Below are positions 53,553 through 62,401 of a stretch of DNA of 64,000 nt, in pieces. The notes under the pieces were generated by a model. It worked only from the letters and a program-made list of their open reading frames with translations, did no database searches and had not been told where the DNA came from. Origin of the DNA: Leeuwenhoekiella blandensis MED217 (GTDB lineage: Bacteria > Bacteroidota > Bacteroidia > Flavobacteriales > Flavobacteriaceae); assembly GCF_000152985.1 (NCBI RefSeq), contig NZ_CH672395.1, forward strand, positions 4,003,823 through 4,067,822, written 5' to 3'. The stretch's first letter is position 1; each line of letters starts with the position of its first letter. A program made the translations under genes and the position numbers.

Positions 53553-54254
53553 TTACTTCACTTTGAGCAATTCAATATCAAAGATCAATGTGGAACCCGG
53601 CGGAATTTCACCCATATCTCGGTCACCATATGCCAGATCTGCCGGAATATACGCTCGATATTTTGCACCTTCTTTCATCAATTGCAAGACTTCGGTCCAA
53701 CCTTTTATCACTTGACCAACGCCAAAGGTGATCGATTCACCACGCTCATACGAACTGTCAAAAACCGTCCCATCGATCAACGTTCCTTCATAATGCACTT
53801 CTACACGGTCTGATGCTTCAGGCGATGCTCCTGTTCCAGCTGTAATGATCTCATATTGCAAACCACTTTCTGTAGTGATTATACCCGCTTTGGCTGCATT
53901 CTCTTCTAAAAACGCTTTTTGCGCAGCGATACGCTCAGCCTTCAGTTTTTCTTTAAGCTCCATCAATTCACGAGAATATCTTCCCATCACTTGACGTCCT
54001 TCCTTTTCTGAAATTTGTGCGCTATCCTTCAAGGCTTCTTGAAAACCGGTCATGAACACTTTTTTATCAAAGTAATTCTCATAGGTAGCTTTGTCTTTCT
54101 TGATATTTTCGGCAATAGAAACGCCCATATAATACGCCACCGAATCTTGAAACGATTGAAATAACGGCGGTTCCGGAGTTTCTGCAATTTTCTTACTCCC
54201 TCCGCAACTGGCCAATATGACTGCTGCAGCTGCTGCAAGCACTAATTTTTTCAT
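53553..54254 (-). CDS. FKBP-type peptidyl-prolyl isomerase lipoprotein (copy 1)
   Basis: 233 residues from ATG 54254 (the MMNLSS extension is less likely). Lipoprotein Cys17 (VILASC/G), an N-terminal helical dimerisation region (about 30-120), and an FKBP domain (about 130-233; VEVHYEGTLIDGTVFDSSYERGE; GWTEVLQLMKEGAKYRAYIP; LAYGDRDMGEIPPGSTLIFDIELL). It helps fold exported proteins at the envelope. A close paralogue lies at 56331-57056. The IS3 element is immediately downstream. Confidence 0.92.
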   Translation of the reverse strand: MKKLVLAAAAAVILASCGGSKKIAETPEPPLFQSFQDSVAYYMGVSIAENIKKDKATYENYFDKKVFMTGFQEALKDSAQISEKEGRQVMGRYSRELMELKEKLKAERIAAQKAFLEENAAKAGIITTESGLQYEIITAGTGASPEASDRVEVHYEGTLIDGTVFDSSYERGESITFGVGQVIKGWTEVLQLMKEGAKYRAYIPADLAYGDRDMGEIPPGSTLIFDIELLKVK

Positions 54255-54289
54255 AGAACTTAAATTCATCATTTAATTAAGCTACTAAA

Positions 54290-54580
54290 CTACTCATAAA
54301 TGCGCAGTCTGTTTTGTGTTTTTATCAATTGCTTATTTAAATCTTCAATTTTGTCAAGCAGATTAAGAATCACATCGATGCCTTCAATATTAATATCCAA
54401 CTCTGCGTGAATACGCATAATTTTCTCAAAGGTAGCAATGCTCTCGTGCGGTAAGCACAACGACTGCTCTACGCGAATGACTTCAAGCACGCCTTTCTCG
54501 TGCAATTCTGTTATAAAGGTTTGTTCAATGCGATATTGCGCGCACAACTCGTGTACCGGAATATAGTTTGTCGTACTCAT
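54290..54580 (-). CDS. cbpM: CbpM-like modulator of the DnaJ-type co-chaperone
   Basis: 96 residues, a MerR-like HTH fold (YIPVHELCAQYRIEQTFITE; LPHESIATFEKIMRIHAELD) with a C-terminal coiled coil (INIEGIDVILNLLDKIEDLN). In E. coli CbpM binds the J domain of CbpA and restrains it. The start overlaps the stop of cbpA by one base, the operon arrangement of that pair. Confidence 0.88.
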   Translation of the reverse strand: MSTTNYIPVHELCAQYRIEQTFITELHEKGVLEVIRVEQSLCLPHESIATFEKIMRIHAELDINIEGIDVILNLLDKIEDLNKQLIKTQNRLRIYE

Positions 54581-55500
54581 CAGGATCTTAGTTTTGCAAG
54601 TTCTTGAAACAGTTCTTTTTCTTTTGCTGAAAGATTTTGCGGCATTTTGAGGTCATAGGTAATGAATAAATCACCAAACTGCCCTTCCTTTTTATACACA
54701 GGAAAACCTTTACCTTTGAGTTTTACCTGCTTGCCATTTGAAGTTTCTGGAGCCACTTTCAGCTTTACACTACCGTCAAAAGTTTCAACGATAAGTTCGC
54801 CTCCCAAAACAGCAGTATACAAGTCTAGATCGACAGTTTTATAAAGATTTGCTCCATCCCTGCGGAAGCCTGACGTATTGTTGATTTCAAACTGAAGGTA
54901 TAAATCTCCGTTAGGACCACCGTTTAAACCTTCTCCTCCGTAGCCTTTGATCTTTATTGTCTGCCCATTTTCTACACCGGCAGGAATCGTCAAACGAATG
55001 TTTTTACCATTCACGGTAAGTGTACGTTTATGCTTCTCATACACCTCACGTAAATCAAGACTTAGCGTAGCATTAAAATCCTGGCCTCTAAACTGTGCCT
55101 GACGCCCGCCACCGCGGAAACCTCCACCAGAGCCACCAAACATCGAACTGAAAAAATCTGAGTAATCTTCCTCATTAAAACCGCCACCACTGTACTGGGC
55201 TCTACCGCTATTACCCGATGTTCTGCCACTAGCATATTGCGCACGTTGCTGTTCTGCTTGCTCATAAGCTTCAGCGTGTTGCCAGTCTTTACCGTATTTA
55301 TCATATTTCTTACGGTTTTCGGGATTGCTTAAAACCTCATTGGCTTCATTAACCTGTTTGAACTTTTCTTCGGCTTCAGTATCGCCGGGATTTACATCAG
55401 GATGATATTTACGGGCGAGTTTGCGATAGGCTTTTTTTATTTCGGCTTCACTTGCCGATTTGTCGAGCCCTAAAACCTTATAATAATCTATATATGCCAT
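54580..55500 (-). CDS. cbpA: CbpA-type DnaJ co-chaperone
   Basis: 306 residues: J domain (1-70) with HPD at 33-35, a Gly/Phe-rich linker (about 85-135; [20 protein letters not shown]), and the two beta-sandwich substrate domains of the DnaJ C-terminus (about 135-300). There is no CxxCxGxG zinc finger, so it is CbpA-like rather than DnaJ. It stimulates DnaK ATPase. Encoded upstream of and coupled to cbpM. Confidence 0.93.
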   Translation of the reverse strand: MAYIDYYKVLGLDKSASEAEIKKAYRKLARKYHPDVNPGDTEAEEKFKQVNEANEVLSNPENRKKYDKYGKDWQHAEAYEQAEQQRAQYASGRTSGNSGRAQYSGGGFNEEDYSDFFSSMFGGSGGGFRGGGRQAQFRGQDFNATLSLDLREVYEKHKRTLTVNGKNIRLTIPAGVENGQTIKIKGYGGEGLNGGPNGDLYLQFEINNTSGFRRDGANLYKTVDLDLYTAVLGGELIVETFDGSVKLKVAPETSNGKQVKLKGKGFPVYKKEGQFGDLFITYDLKMPQNLSAKEKELFQELAKLRS

Positions 55501-55630
55501 TACCTAAAGATTAAAATGAGTCTCCAATAGACACACTTAAAGTTAGCGCGTTTAGCGCTAAAGGCATACTAAAGTGATGTGAAATTTAGACAGAATCGCC
55601 TCGGTTTGTAAAGATGATTTTATTCAAAAA

Positions 55631-56323
55631 CTATCCCAAACTATTGAGATAAAACGCCAGCACCAGACCTAGTGCAGTTGCAATTCCCGCCCAATACGAA
55701 TCTTGCTTATAGGCTTTAGGAAACACTTCGATCGCAAGTGAGGCGACTACGGCGCCGCCGGCAAAACAGCGTATGTATGCGAGAATTTCTTCTGAAACAT
55801 CTGCGAGTGCCCAATTGCCAATTAAAGCCGCTAATGAGAGTATAAATGCTGTTGCAGACCAAAGCCAAAGGATTTTCTTTTTTGACGCGCCATTTTCAGT
55901 CATTTCTTTGGCGCCACCAGCTGCTTCGGGAAGATTGGATAAAAATATAGAGCCAGAAAGTGCGGCTACCGTCAAAGCATCGGCACCTATGAGTGCCACG
56001 CCCAATGCGAGATTTTCAGGGATTCCATCCAGGGTGATTGCAGCCAGTAAACCACCGCCACTATCTGATCCCCATTGTTGTTTTACCAGATAATCGAGCG
56101 CTGTAAAAACACCTGCTCCAAGTAAAACAATGCCTAATGCGATTAACACATTAGCCTTTTCTACAGCCGGATTGATCAATTCGAGAACTGTAGAAACAAT
56201 GAGGGCTCCTCCTGCCAAAGCAACGAGAAAGCCCTCTGTTTTCTTTTGTAAATTTCCGTAAATGCCCCAAACTGCGCCTAAAATGAGCGCTCCGGAAACT
56301 ACGGCAATTACAAGATATGTCAA
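55631..56323 (-). CDS. ZIP-like membrane protein with altered metal motif
   Basis: 230 residues with about seven or eight hydrophobic helices. The TM4 position reads TLDGIPENLALGVALIG where ZIP transporters have HNxPEG: Asp replaces His and Asn replaces the final Gly. The TM5-like motif is FLSNLPEAAGGAKEM. It probably belongs to the ZIP superfamily. Substrate unknown; the changed site may alter or abolish divalent-cation transport. It lies 7 bp downstream of the second FKBP gene. Confidence 0.75.
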   Translation of the reverse strand: MTYLVIAVVSGALILGAVWGIYGNLQKKTEGFLVALAGGALIVSTVLELINPAVEKANVLIALGIVLLGAGVFTALDYLVKQQWGSDSGGGLLAAITLDGIPENLALGVALIGADALTVAALSGSIFLSNLPEAAGGAKEMTENGASKKKILWLWSATAFILSLAALIGNWALADVSEEILAYIRCFAGGAVVASLAIEVFPKAYKQDSYWAGIATALGLVLAFYLNSLG

Positions 56324-56330
56324 ACCGTGT

Positions 56331-57056
56331 TTATTTATCGATCACGTCAAGAAGCTCAACGGTAAAGATCAAGGTCTCACCAGGACCAATTTTTGGACCA
56401 GAACCACGCTGACCGTAAGCAAGATCTGCAGGAATGTAGAACTCATACTTTGCCCCTTCTTTCATCAACTGAAGTCCTTCTGTCCAACCTGAGATCACTT
56501 GATTTACACCAAATGTTGCAGGTTGCTGACGCTCATACGAACTGTCAAAAACAGTACCGTCAAGTAATTTTCCTTCGTAATTCACCTGAACCTGATCGGT
56601 TTCTACTGGAGAAACACCATCGCCTTCTTCGATCACTTTGTATTGAAGTCCGCTCTCTGTCGTTTGTACACCTTCTTTTTCAGCATTCTCTGCTAAGAAC
56701 GCTTCTTCTTTTTCCTTATTTGCAGCAGCTTTAGCAGCTTGCTCCTCTTGTTGCTTCGCGCGTAGTTTCGTTTGAAACTCATTCATAATGCGACGCATAT
56801 CTGCTTGAGGCATTTCTACACTATCAGTAAGTGCAGTTTCAACCCCTTGCATATAAATTTCCATATCAAAAAACTCATCAGGATTATCTCCCAAAGCTTG
56901 CTTAAACTGAGCACCGGTATTTGCACCAATGATATAGGAAACAGAATCTTTAAATGTTTTAAGTTCAGCATCTCCTCCTGAACTCATTTTAGAATCATTA
57001 CAATTCACTAAAGTAAGCGCAACAGGTAACGCTAGAAATAATCTATTGAATTTCAT
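56331..57056 (-). CDS. FKBP-type peptidyl-prolyl isomerase lipoprotein (copy 2)
   Basis: 241 residues. Lipoprotein Cys19 (TLVNC/N), a helical N-terminal region with an Ala/Glu/Lys-rich stretch (QQEEQAAKAAANKEKEEAFL), and an FKBP domain (VQVNYEGKLLDGTVFDSSYE; GWTEGLQLMKEGAKYEFYIP; LAYGQRGSGPKIGPGETLIF). It shares long identical blocks with copy 1, so the pair arose by duplication. The two flank cbpA/cbpM and the ZIP-like gene on the same strand. Confidence 0.92.
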   Translation of the reverse strand: MKFNRLFLALPVALTLVNCNDSKMSSGGDAELKTFKDSVSYIIGANTGAQFKQALGDNPDEFFDMEIYMQGVETALTDSVEMPQADMRRIMNEFQTKLRAKQQEEQAAKAAANKEKEEAFLAENAEKEGVQTTESGLQYKVIEEGDGVSPVETDQVQVNYEGKLLDGTVFDSSYERQQPATFGVNQVISGWTEGLQLMKEGAKYEFYIPADLAYGQRGSGPKIGPGETLIFTVELLDVIDK

Positions 57057-57136
57057 GTTATAGTTTTTAAAATTTCAGTTGCAAATAACGGCATATTAAA
57101 ACACCTATAAAAATCTTATTGATATTGATTGCAACT

Positions 57137-58501
57137 CTAGCTTACAAAAGCACTATAACCGGTAATCGCTCGACCTACAATAAGTGAATTGATCTCTTTT
57201 GTTCCTTCATAGCTATAGATCGCTTCGGCATCAGCTACAAAACGCGCCACATCGTACTCCAGCAAAATACCGTTACCACCCATAACTTCTCGGGCTCTGC
57301 TCACCACATCCCGGGTGCGCATCGAACAAAATACTTTGGCTAGAGAAGCGTGCTCATCGGTCAATTGGCCGCCGTCTTGCATTTCGCTCAAGCGGAAACA
57401 TAAAGTTTGCATGGCTGTAAGATTAGAAATCATCTCTACCAAGTGATTTTGGATCAACTGAAAGCTCGCAATAGGTCTACCAAACTGCTCCCGCTTTTTA
57501 GTGTACTTCAAGGCTGCTTCATACGCACCACGCGCGCAACCCACAGCCTGCCAAGCTACACTAGCACGGGTCATTTGTAAAACTTTGGCTGTGTCTTTAA
57601 AGGAATTTGCATTTTGTAAACGATCACTTTCAGGCACGCGGCAATCGGTCAAGGTGATCAAGGCGTTTTGTACGGTACGAAGGGCCATTTTATCTTTCAT
57701 CTTCTCTGCGTGAAAACCGGGATTTTCTTTACGCACAATAAAGCCTTTTACGCTACCGCTGTCTTCGTCACGCGCCCAAATAATGGTAATATCAGAAAAG
57801 GTAGCATTCCCAATCCATTTTTTCTCTCCGTTTAAGATCCACTCGTCGCCCACTTTCTTACAGCTGGTTCCCAGACCACCGGCAGCACCAGAGCCCACTT
57901 CGGGTTCGGTAAGACCAAAAGCTCCAATTTTTTCAAACTTTTGCATTTTGGGTAACCATTCTTGTTTTTGTTCTTCGCTTCCGCAGAGGTAAATAGATCC
58001 CATTGCAAGACCGCTATGCACTCCAAAAAAGGTCGAGATAGAAACATCAACGCGTGCCAACTCCATTGCTAAAATTCCTTCAAGCAAAAAGGATTGCCCG
58101 GGACAACCGTAACCTTTATAGGCAATTCCTGCCAGATTCAATTCGGCAAACTTCGGGATGATCTCGTGTGGAAATTCGGCACGATTCCAAAAATCATTGG
58201 CGATAGGTTTTACTTCATCTTCCATAAAATTGCGCATCTTCATTTGAATTTCGCGCTCTTCGGGAGTGAGTTTTTGAGCCAGGTTGTAAAAATCGCCATC
58301 AATTGGCGGCAATTTATGCTGCCCTTTTTTGGCCTGCGAATTCAACATTTTCATCAAGCCTTGCAACTGGCGATCGTCGAGATTGCCTACGGCACTCATC
58401 ACTTTTGAAAGGTCAACTTTTTGAGATAATTTATTAAGCGCCTCTAAGTCTACCGACTTTAAAAGGCCTATGGTATTCTTTACTTTTCCAAATAACGACA
58501 T
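57137..58501 (-). CDS. acyl-CoA dehydrogenase, glutaryl-CoA dehydrogenase-like
   Basis: 454 residues, FAD-dependent. The ACAD body starts near residue 75 (KLTPEEREIQMKMRNFMEDE) after an unusual N-terminal extension (MSLFGKVKNTIGLLKSVDLE). FAD/substrate motifs: FGLTEPEVGSGAAGGL, WIGNATFSD, and the catalytic-type YEGTKEINSLIVGR near the C-terminus. The best fit is the glutaryl-CoA dehydrogenase/ACOX4 group. The extension has no motif I know. Confidence 0.88.
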   Translation of the reverse strand: MSLFGKVKNTIGLLKSVDLEALNKLSQKVDLSKVMSAVGNLDDRQLQGLMKMLNSQAKKGQHKLPPIDGDFYNLAQKLTPEEREIQMKMRNFMEDEVKPIANDFWNRAEFPHEIIPKFAELNLAGIAYKGYGCPGQSFLLEGILAMELARVDVSISTFFGVHSGLAMGSIYLCGSEEQKQEWLPKMQKFEKIGAFGLTEPEVGSGAAGGLGTSCKKVGDEWILNGEKKWIGNATFSDITIIWARDEDSGSVKGFIVRKENPGFHAEKMKDKMALRTVQNALITLTDCRVPESDRLQNANSFKDTAKVLQMTRASVAWQAVGCARGAYEAALKYTKKREQFGRPIASFQLIQNHLVEMISNLTAMQTLCFRLSEMQDGGQLTDEHASLAKVFCSMRTRDVVSRAREVMGGNGILLEYDVARFVADAEAIYSYEGTKEINSLIVGRAITGYSAFVS

Positions 58502-58640
58502 CGTTTGATATTTTGTTTAATACTTTTAAAAATACCAAGGTTTTAAGCGCTAAGCAGCCAAAAAACTGTTAATTGAAATGAGTGTAAATCCATTCACATT
58601 ATAAAAAAATATCAGAAAAAAGTTCTTCGATCTTTATTTA

Positions 58641-58656
58641 ATCGTAATATTGCAAT
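58641..58656. promoter_or_regulatory. ArsR operator candidate 1 (arsR promoter)
   Basis: ATCGTAATATTGCAAT is an imperfect copy (2 mismatches) of the perfect palindrome at 59022. It overlaps TAATATTG (58645-58652), a near-consensus -7 element, 19 bp before the arsR ATG. Confidence 0.7.
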
Positions 58657-58670
58657 ACAACAATAAAGAA

Positions 58671-59003
58671 ATGGGCTTAGCCAAAACTGAAATCTTTACC
58701 GACGAGCAAAATGCCATTGCTGCTTTTGCCAAAGCTTTTGCGCATCCTGCTCGTGTGTCTATTCTTCAGCATTTATACAAGATCAATTCTTGTGTTTGTG
58801 GCGATCTAGTAGAAGAGATCGGTCTTGCACAACCTACCATTTCGCAACATCTGAAAGAGCTTAAAAATTTAGGCTTGATCAAAGGCAGCGTTGAAGGAAC
58901 GAGCGTGTGCTATTGCATCGATACCGAGAATTGGACTGCAATGAAGAATTTGATGTCTCAATTTCTCGATCAAGATCTTACAAACAAGCAAGATTGCTGC
59001 TAA
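58671..59003 (+). CDS. arsR: ArsR/SmtB-family arsenic-responsive repressor
   Basis: 110 residues from ATG 58671; the TTG upstream lies inside the operator and is rejected. Winged helix with the As(III)-type motif INSCVCGDLVEE (Cys41, Cys43) in the recognition region and VEEIGLAQPTISQHLKELKN as the DNA-binding helix. A C-terminal Cys pair (DCC) may add a ligand. First gene of the ars operon. Derepressed by arsenite in characterised relatives. Confidence 0.93.
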   Translation: MGLAKTEIFTDEQNAIAAFAKAFAHPARVSILQHLYKINSCVCGDLVEEIGLAQPTISQHLKELKNLGLIKGSVEGTSVCYCIDTENWTAMKNLMSQFLDQDLTNKQDCC

Positions 59004-59021
59004 AAAAATTTAGGTTTAATC

Positions 59022-59037
59022 ATCGTAATATTACGAT
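59022..59037. promoter_or_regulatory. ArsR operator candidate 2 (perfect 16-bp palindrome)
   Basis: ATCGTAAT-ATTACGAT sits between arsR and the DUF6428 gene. It matches the arsR-promoter site, so it suggests an internal, repressible second promoter for the downstream genes. Confidence 0.75.
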
Positions 59038-59052
59038 ATAACAAAAAGGATT

Positions 59053-59520
59053 ATGAAACTATCAGAAGTAAAATCAGCTTTAAAAAGTCTCGAGACTATA
59101 GGTTTTCAATTGCCTGACGGAAGTTTGGTTCCCAGTCATTTTCACGTGACCGAAGTTGGCAAAGTATCTAAGCATTTTATTGATTGCGGTGGCACCGTGC
59201 GTCAAGAAGATGTAGTGAATTTTCAATTGTGGAATGCCGATGATTATGACCATCGCTTGCATCCTGAAAAACTCATCAGCATCATTGAATTATCTGAAAA
59301 AGTATTGCAGATCGAAGATCACGAGGTTGAAGTAGAATATCAGGGCGAAACCATTGGAAAATTTGGGATCGATTTTGACGGAACACATTTCCTCTTGACT
59401 ACCAAACAAACCGATTGTCTTGCTAAAGATGCCTGCGGAATTCCCGCTGAAAAACCCAAAGTAAAACTCGCTGACCTCAACAACGCATCGGCCTGCACTC
59501 CGGGTGGTGGTTGCTGCTAA
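59053..59520 (+). CDS. DUF6428-family protein of the ars operon
   Basis: 155 residues, soluble. It shows HFHVTEVGKVSKHFIDCGG and LWNADDYDHRLHPEKLI, with a C-terminal Cys cluster (CLAKDAC; ACTPGGGCC). The family is typical of Bacteroidota arsenic operons. Function unknown; the paired terminal cysteines could bind As(III) or a metal (inference). Located between arsR and the arsenate-reductase-like gene. Confidence 0.85.
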   Translation: MKLSEVKSALKSLETIGFQLPDGSLVPSHFHVTEVGKVSKHFIDCGGTVRQEDVVNFQLWNADDYDHRLHPEKLISIIELSEKVLQIEDHEVEVEYQGETIGKFGIDFDGTHFLLTTKQTDCLAKDACGIPAEKPKVKLADLNNASACTPGGGCC

Positions 59521-59540
59521 CCCCAAAGATCCCTACGCTT

Positions 59541-60164
59541 ATGGAAAATGTATTATTTCCGGAAATTGACCAGTTTATCAACACCTTAAAGCCGGAAACG
59601 ATTTCCGAAGAACGCAAAGCGACGCTTCAACCCTTGATCGCTTTTATTCAAGAGAAAGTGAGTGCAAATTCAGCTATACGCATCAATTTTATTTGCACCC
59701 ACAACTCGCGCAGAAGCCACCTTTCTCAAGTTTGGGCACAAACGATGGCGGCACATTTTGGTATTAAAAATGTGTTTTGTTATTCCGGTGGAACCGAAGC
59801 AACAGCTTTGTTCCCGATGGTGGCAAAAACTTTAGCAAATACCGGTTTTCAGATCGCAAAGCTTTCACAAGAAAAGAATCCGGTTTACAGTATTAAGTAT
59901 GCCGAAAACGCACATCCGGTAATTGGATTTTCTAAACGTCTCGATGACGCATTTAATCCTGCTTCAGCATTTGCGGCGATTATGACGTGCTCACAAGCCG
60001 ACGCCGGTTGCCCGTTTGTTCCTGGAGCTGAAAAGCGTATTCCTATCACATTTGACGACCCCAAAGCATTTGATGATACGCCACAGCAAGCTGAAAAATA
60101 TCACGAGCGCAGCGTGCAGATCGCTACGGAATTGTTTTATGTATTCTCAAAAATAAGCCATTAG
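59541..60164 (+). CDS. LMW-phosphatase-type arsenate reductase
   Basis: 207 residues from ATG 59541. The active-site loop [11 protein letters not shown] holds the Cys-X5-Arg motif of low-molecular-weight phosphatases and thioredoxin-linked ArsC. Further cysteines in [15 protein letters not shown] match the redox pair of the longer Bacteroidota form. In the context of arsR and ACR3 it probably reduces arsenate to arsenite. Annotated elsewhere often as protein-tyrosine phosphatase. It ends 1 bp before the ACR3 start. Confidence 0.88.
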   Translation: MENVLFPEIDQFINTLKPETISEERKATLQPLIAFIQEKVSANSAIRINFICTHNSRRSHLSQVWAQTMAAHFGIKNVFCYSGGTEATALFPMVAKTLANTGFQIAKLSQEKNPVYSIKYAENAHPVIGFSKRLDDAFNPASAFAAIMTCSQADAGCPFVPGAEKRIPITFDDPKAFDDTPQQAEKYHERSVQIATELFYVFSKISH

Positions 60165-60165
60165 T

Positions 60166-61212
60166 ATGAGCACCAAAAAACTAAGCTTCCTTGACCGAAA
60201 CTTAACCTTATGGATCTTTGTGGCGATGGCCGTTGGCGTGGCGATAGGCTACTTTTTCCCATCCTTTCCAGAAGTGGTGAATACGATGAGTAGCGGCACT
60301 ACCAATATTCCGCTGGCGATCGGATTGATCTTGATGATGTATCCGCCGTTAGCAAAAGTCAATTATGCCTTATTGCCTAAAGTCTTTAAGAACGTCAAGA
60401 TCCTTTCGGTTTCCTTGCTGCTCAATTGGATCATTGGCCCCGTATTGATGTTTATCTTAGCCATTACCTTTCTTCAGGATTATCCTGAATATATGGTGGG
60501 ATTGATCTTGATTGGTCTTGCGCGTTGCATCGCGATGGTTTTGGTATGGAATGACCTCGCAGACGGAAGCAGTGAATACGGCGCAGGTCTCGTTGCCTTA
60601 AACAGCATTTTTCAAGTGTTTGCTTACAGTTTTTATGCGTGGATCTTTATTACGGTACTCCCGCCCTATTTTGGTTTTGAAGGTGCGATCGTAGACATTT
60701 CCATTGCTACCATTGCAGAAAGTGTTGCCATCTATCTGGGAATTCCGTTTGTGTTGGGAATTTTGAGTCGGTCTATTCTGGTACGCCTGAAAAGCGAAAC
60801 CTGGTATAACCAAAAGTTCATCCCTACCATTTCGCCAATTACCTTGATCGCCCTGCTTTTTACCATCGTGGTGATGTTCTCGCTTAAAGGCGAACTTATT
60901 GTCGAAATTCCGCAAGATGTATTGATCGTAGCGATCCCCTTGCTGGTATATTTTGCTTTGATGTTTATCATTGGCTTTTTTGTCACCAAAGCTATGGGCG
61001 CTACGTATGACAAGACGGCTTCTGTAGCATTTACCGCTGCCGGGAATAATTTTGAACTGGCAATTGCGGTGGCTATCGCTGTTTTCGGACTCAACTCCGG
61101 GCAAGCTTTTGCGGGTGTTATTGGTCCGTTGGTTGAAGTTCCCGCGCTGATCTTTTTGGTACGTGTTTCGTTTTGGTTTAGAAAGAAATACTTTCCAAAA
61201 GCTACCGCATAA
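60166..61212 (+). CDS. arsB: ACR3-family arsenite efflux transporter
   Basis: 348 residues, ten TM helices (BART superfamily). The conserved Cys121 lies in [14 protein letters not shown] and the Glu in the last helices ([28 protein letters not shown]). It exports As(OH)3 produced by the reductase encoded just upstream. Last gene of the ars operon. Confidence 0.95.
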   Translation: MSTKKLSFLDRNLTLWIFVAMAVGVAIGYFFPSFPEVVNTMSSGTTNIPLAIGLILMMYPPLAKVNYALLPKVFKNVKILSVSLLLNWIIGPVLMFILAITFLQDYPEYMVGLILIGLARCIAMVLVWNDLADGSSEYGAGLVALNSIFQVFAYSFYAWIFITVLPPYFGFEGAIVDISIATIAESVAIYLGIPFVLGILSRSILVRLKSETWYNQKFIPTISPITLIALLFTIVVMFSLKGELIVEIPQDVLIVAIPLLVYFALMFIIGFFVTKAMGATYDKTASVAFTAAGNNFELAIAVAIAVFGLNSGQAFAGVIGPLVEVPALIFLVRVSFWFRKKYFPKATA

Positions 61213-61234
61213 ATTATCTAGCAGCATCAGGAAA

Positions 61235-62365
61235 CTACAAAGCTTTTACCAAACTCTGATGCACAAAAGCACGCTGCGCTGCGGACGTTTCAATATGCAG
61301 CCAATCGGCACTTTTGCCTAATAATCGTACGGTATCTTTTCGCGCAAGCGCACCGATTTTTTGAGATTTCGCAGAAGCGCTACTTCTCAAATTGGCTTGT
61401 GCAGTTGTAATCGTATAGGTTTTATAAAATTCTGTTGAAGTATCAAGGGCCGGTAACTCCGGCTCTTCTTTTACAAACGGCAACGGATTGATCGCTCCGC
61501 GGCTATACACCCCAAAATGCAGATGTGGCGGCGTGGTACGGGCATTACCTGTGTTGCCCACGAGTCCCAAAGTGTCGCCCACTTTTACACGCTGGCCGCT
61601 GGTCGCGATAATGCTATCCAAATGCGCATAATACAGGCTGTTGCCAAATAATCCCTCACGCAACCAAACCTGCTTACCGCCCAAACCGCGATTTCCCGTT
61701 CTGCTTACATAGCCGTCAACACTCGCGACGACCGGCGTACCGCGCTTGGCAAAAATATCTACACCCTCGTGACTGCGTTTGCCACCATCACGTGCTGCTC
61801 CCCAAAAGCTCTGAATGGATTTTGCTGAAGCGCCACTTACCGGAAAATAATATGAAGGCTTGCTCTGAATGCGAATTGCAAAACTAGAGACGGAATTCAA
61901 TTCCGGCTGAAAAAGCACTTTATAAGTTCCTGAATTTTTAGGTGAAAAGTCTAAAGTGGTAGCCTTATCGTCGGCTTGCTGTACCAATTTATACGGTCGG
62001 ATACTGTCTGAAGTCTTTTCGTAGAGGTCAATAAAAACCTTCGGTTGAAGCGTGTCTGTTTGAATACTGAAGGTATAGCTGCGGCCGCGCTCCAGATCAA
62101 GATCATAACCGTACACCGGATGAATTTCCGAATTGAATATTCCGGTTTCTTGATAAGGAGAAGTAATTTGTAAACTATCATTCAACGCATTTTGAAAAGC
62201 GTTCGTCCATAGGCGATACGGCAACGAATCTGCATCAAAATTACGCGCATAGACTTCTCGTGCAGTAGGCTGCGTGATCACATCGGTCACTTGGGTAAGC
62301 TTTCCGCAGGAAAAACAGAGGAATACTAAAATGACTCCAATAAATTTTAATAAATGATTTTTCAT
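61235..62365 (-). CDS. M23-family peptidoglycan endopeptidase lipoprotein with SH3 domain
   Basis: 376 residues. Lipoprotein Cys20 (LCFSC/G), a beta-rich region (about 25-170), an LytM/M23 zinc peptidase (HEGVDIFAKRGTPV; HLHFGVYSRG) and a C-terminal bacterial SH3 domain (about 310-376; ANLRSSASAKSQKIGALARKD). It cuts peptide cross-links in the wall. The zinc-ligand His/Asp set is intact, so it is probably active rather than a regulatory EnvC-like form. Confidence 0.9.
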   Translation of the reverse strand: MKNHLLKFIGVILVFLCFSCGKLTQVTDVITQPTAREVYARNFDADSLPYRLWTNAFQNALNDSLQITSPYQETGIFNSEIHPVYGYDLDLERGRSYTFSIQTDTLQPKVFIDLYEKTSDSIRPYKLVQQADDKATTLDFSPKNSGTYKVLFQPELNSVSSFAIRIQSKPSYYFPVSGASAKSIQSFWGAARDGGKRSHEGVDIFAKRGTPVVASVDGYVSRTGNRGLGGKQVWLREGLFGNSLYYAHLDSIIATSGQRVKVGDTLGLVGNTGNARTTPPHLHFGVYSRGAINPLPFVKEEPELPALDTSTEFYKTYTITTAQANLRSSASAKSQKIGALARKDTVRLLGKSADWLHIETSAAQRAFVHQSLVKAL

Positions 62366-62401
62366 AGCTTCTGATAATAATCAGAAACTGTGCCAATTGC
62401 A

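Noticed and set aside
60598-61227. 209-codon frame antisense to ACR3
   Set aside because: Composition is an antisense artefact (Asn/Lys/Arg rich, no domain); ACR3 is unambiguous.
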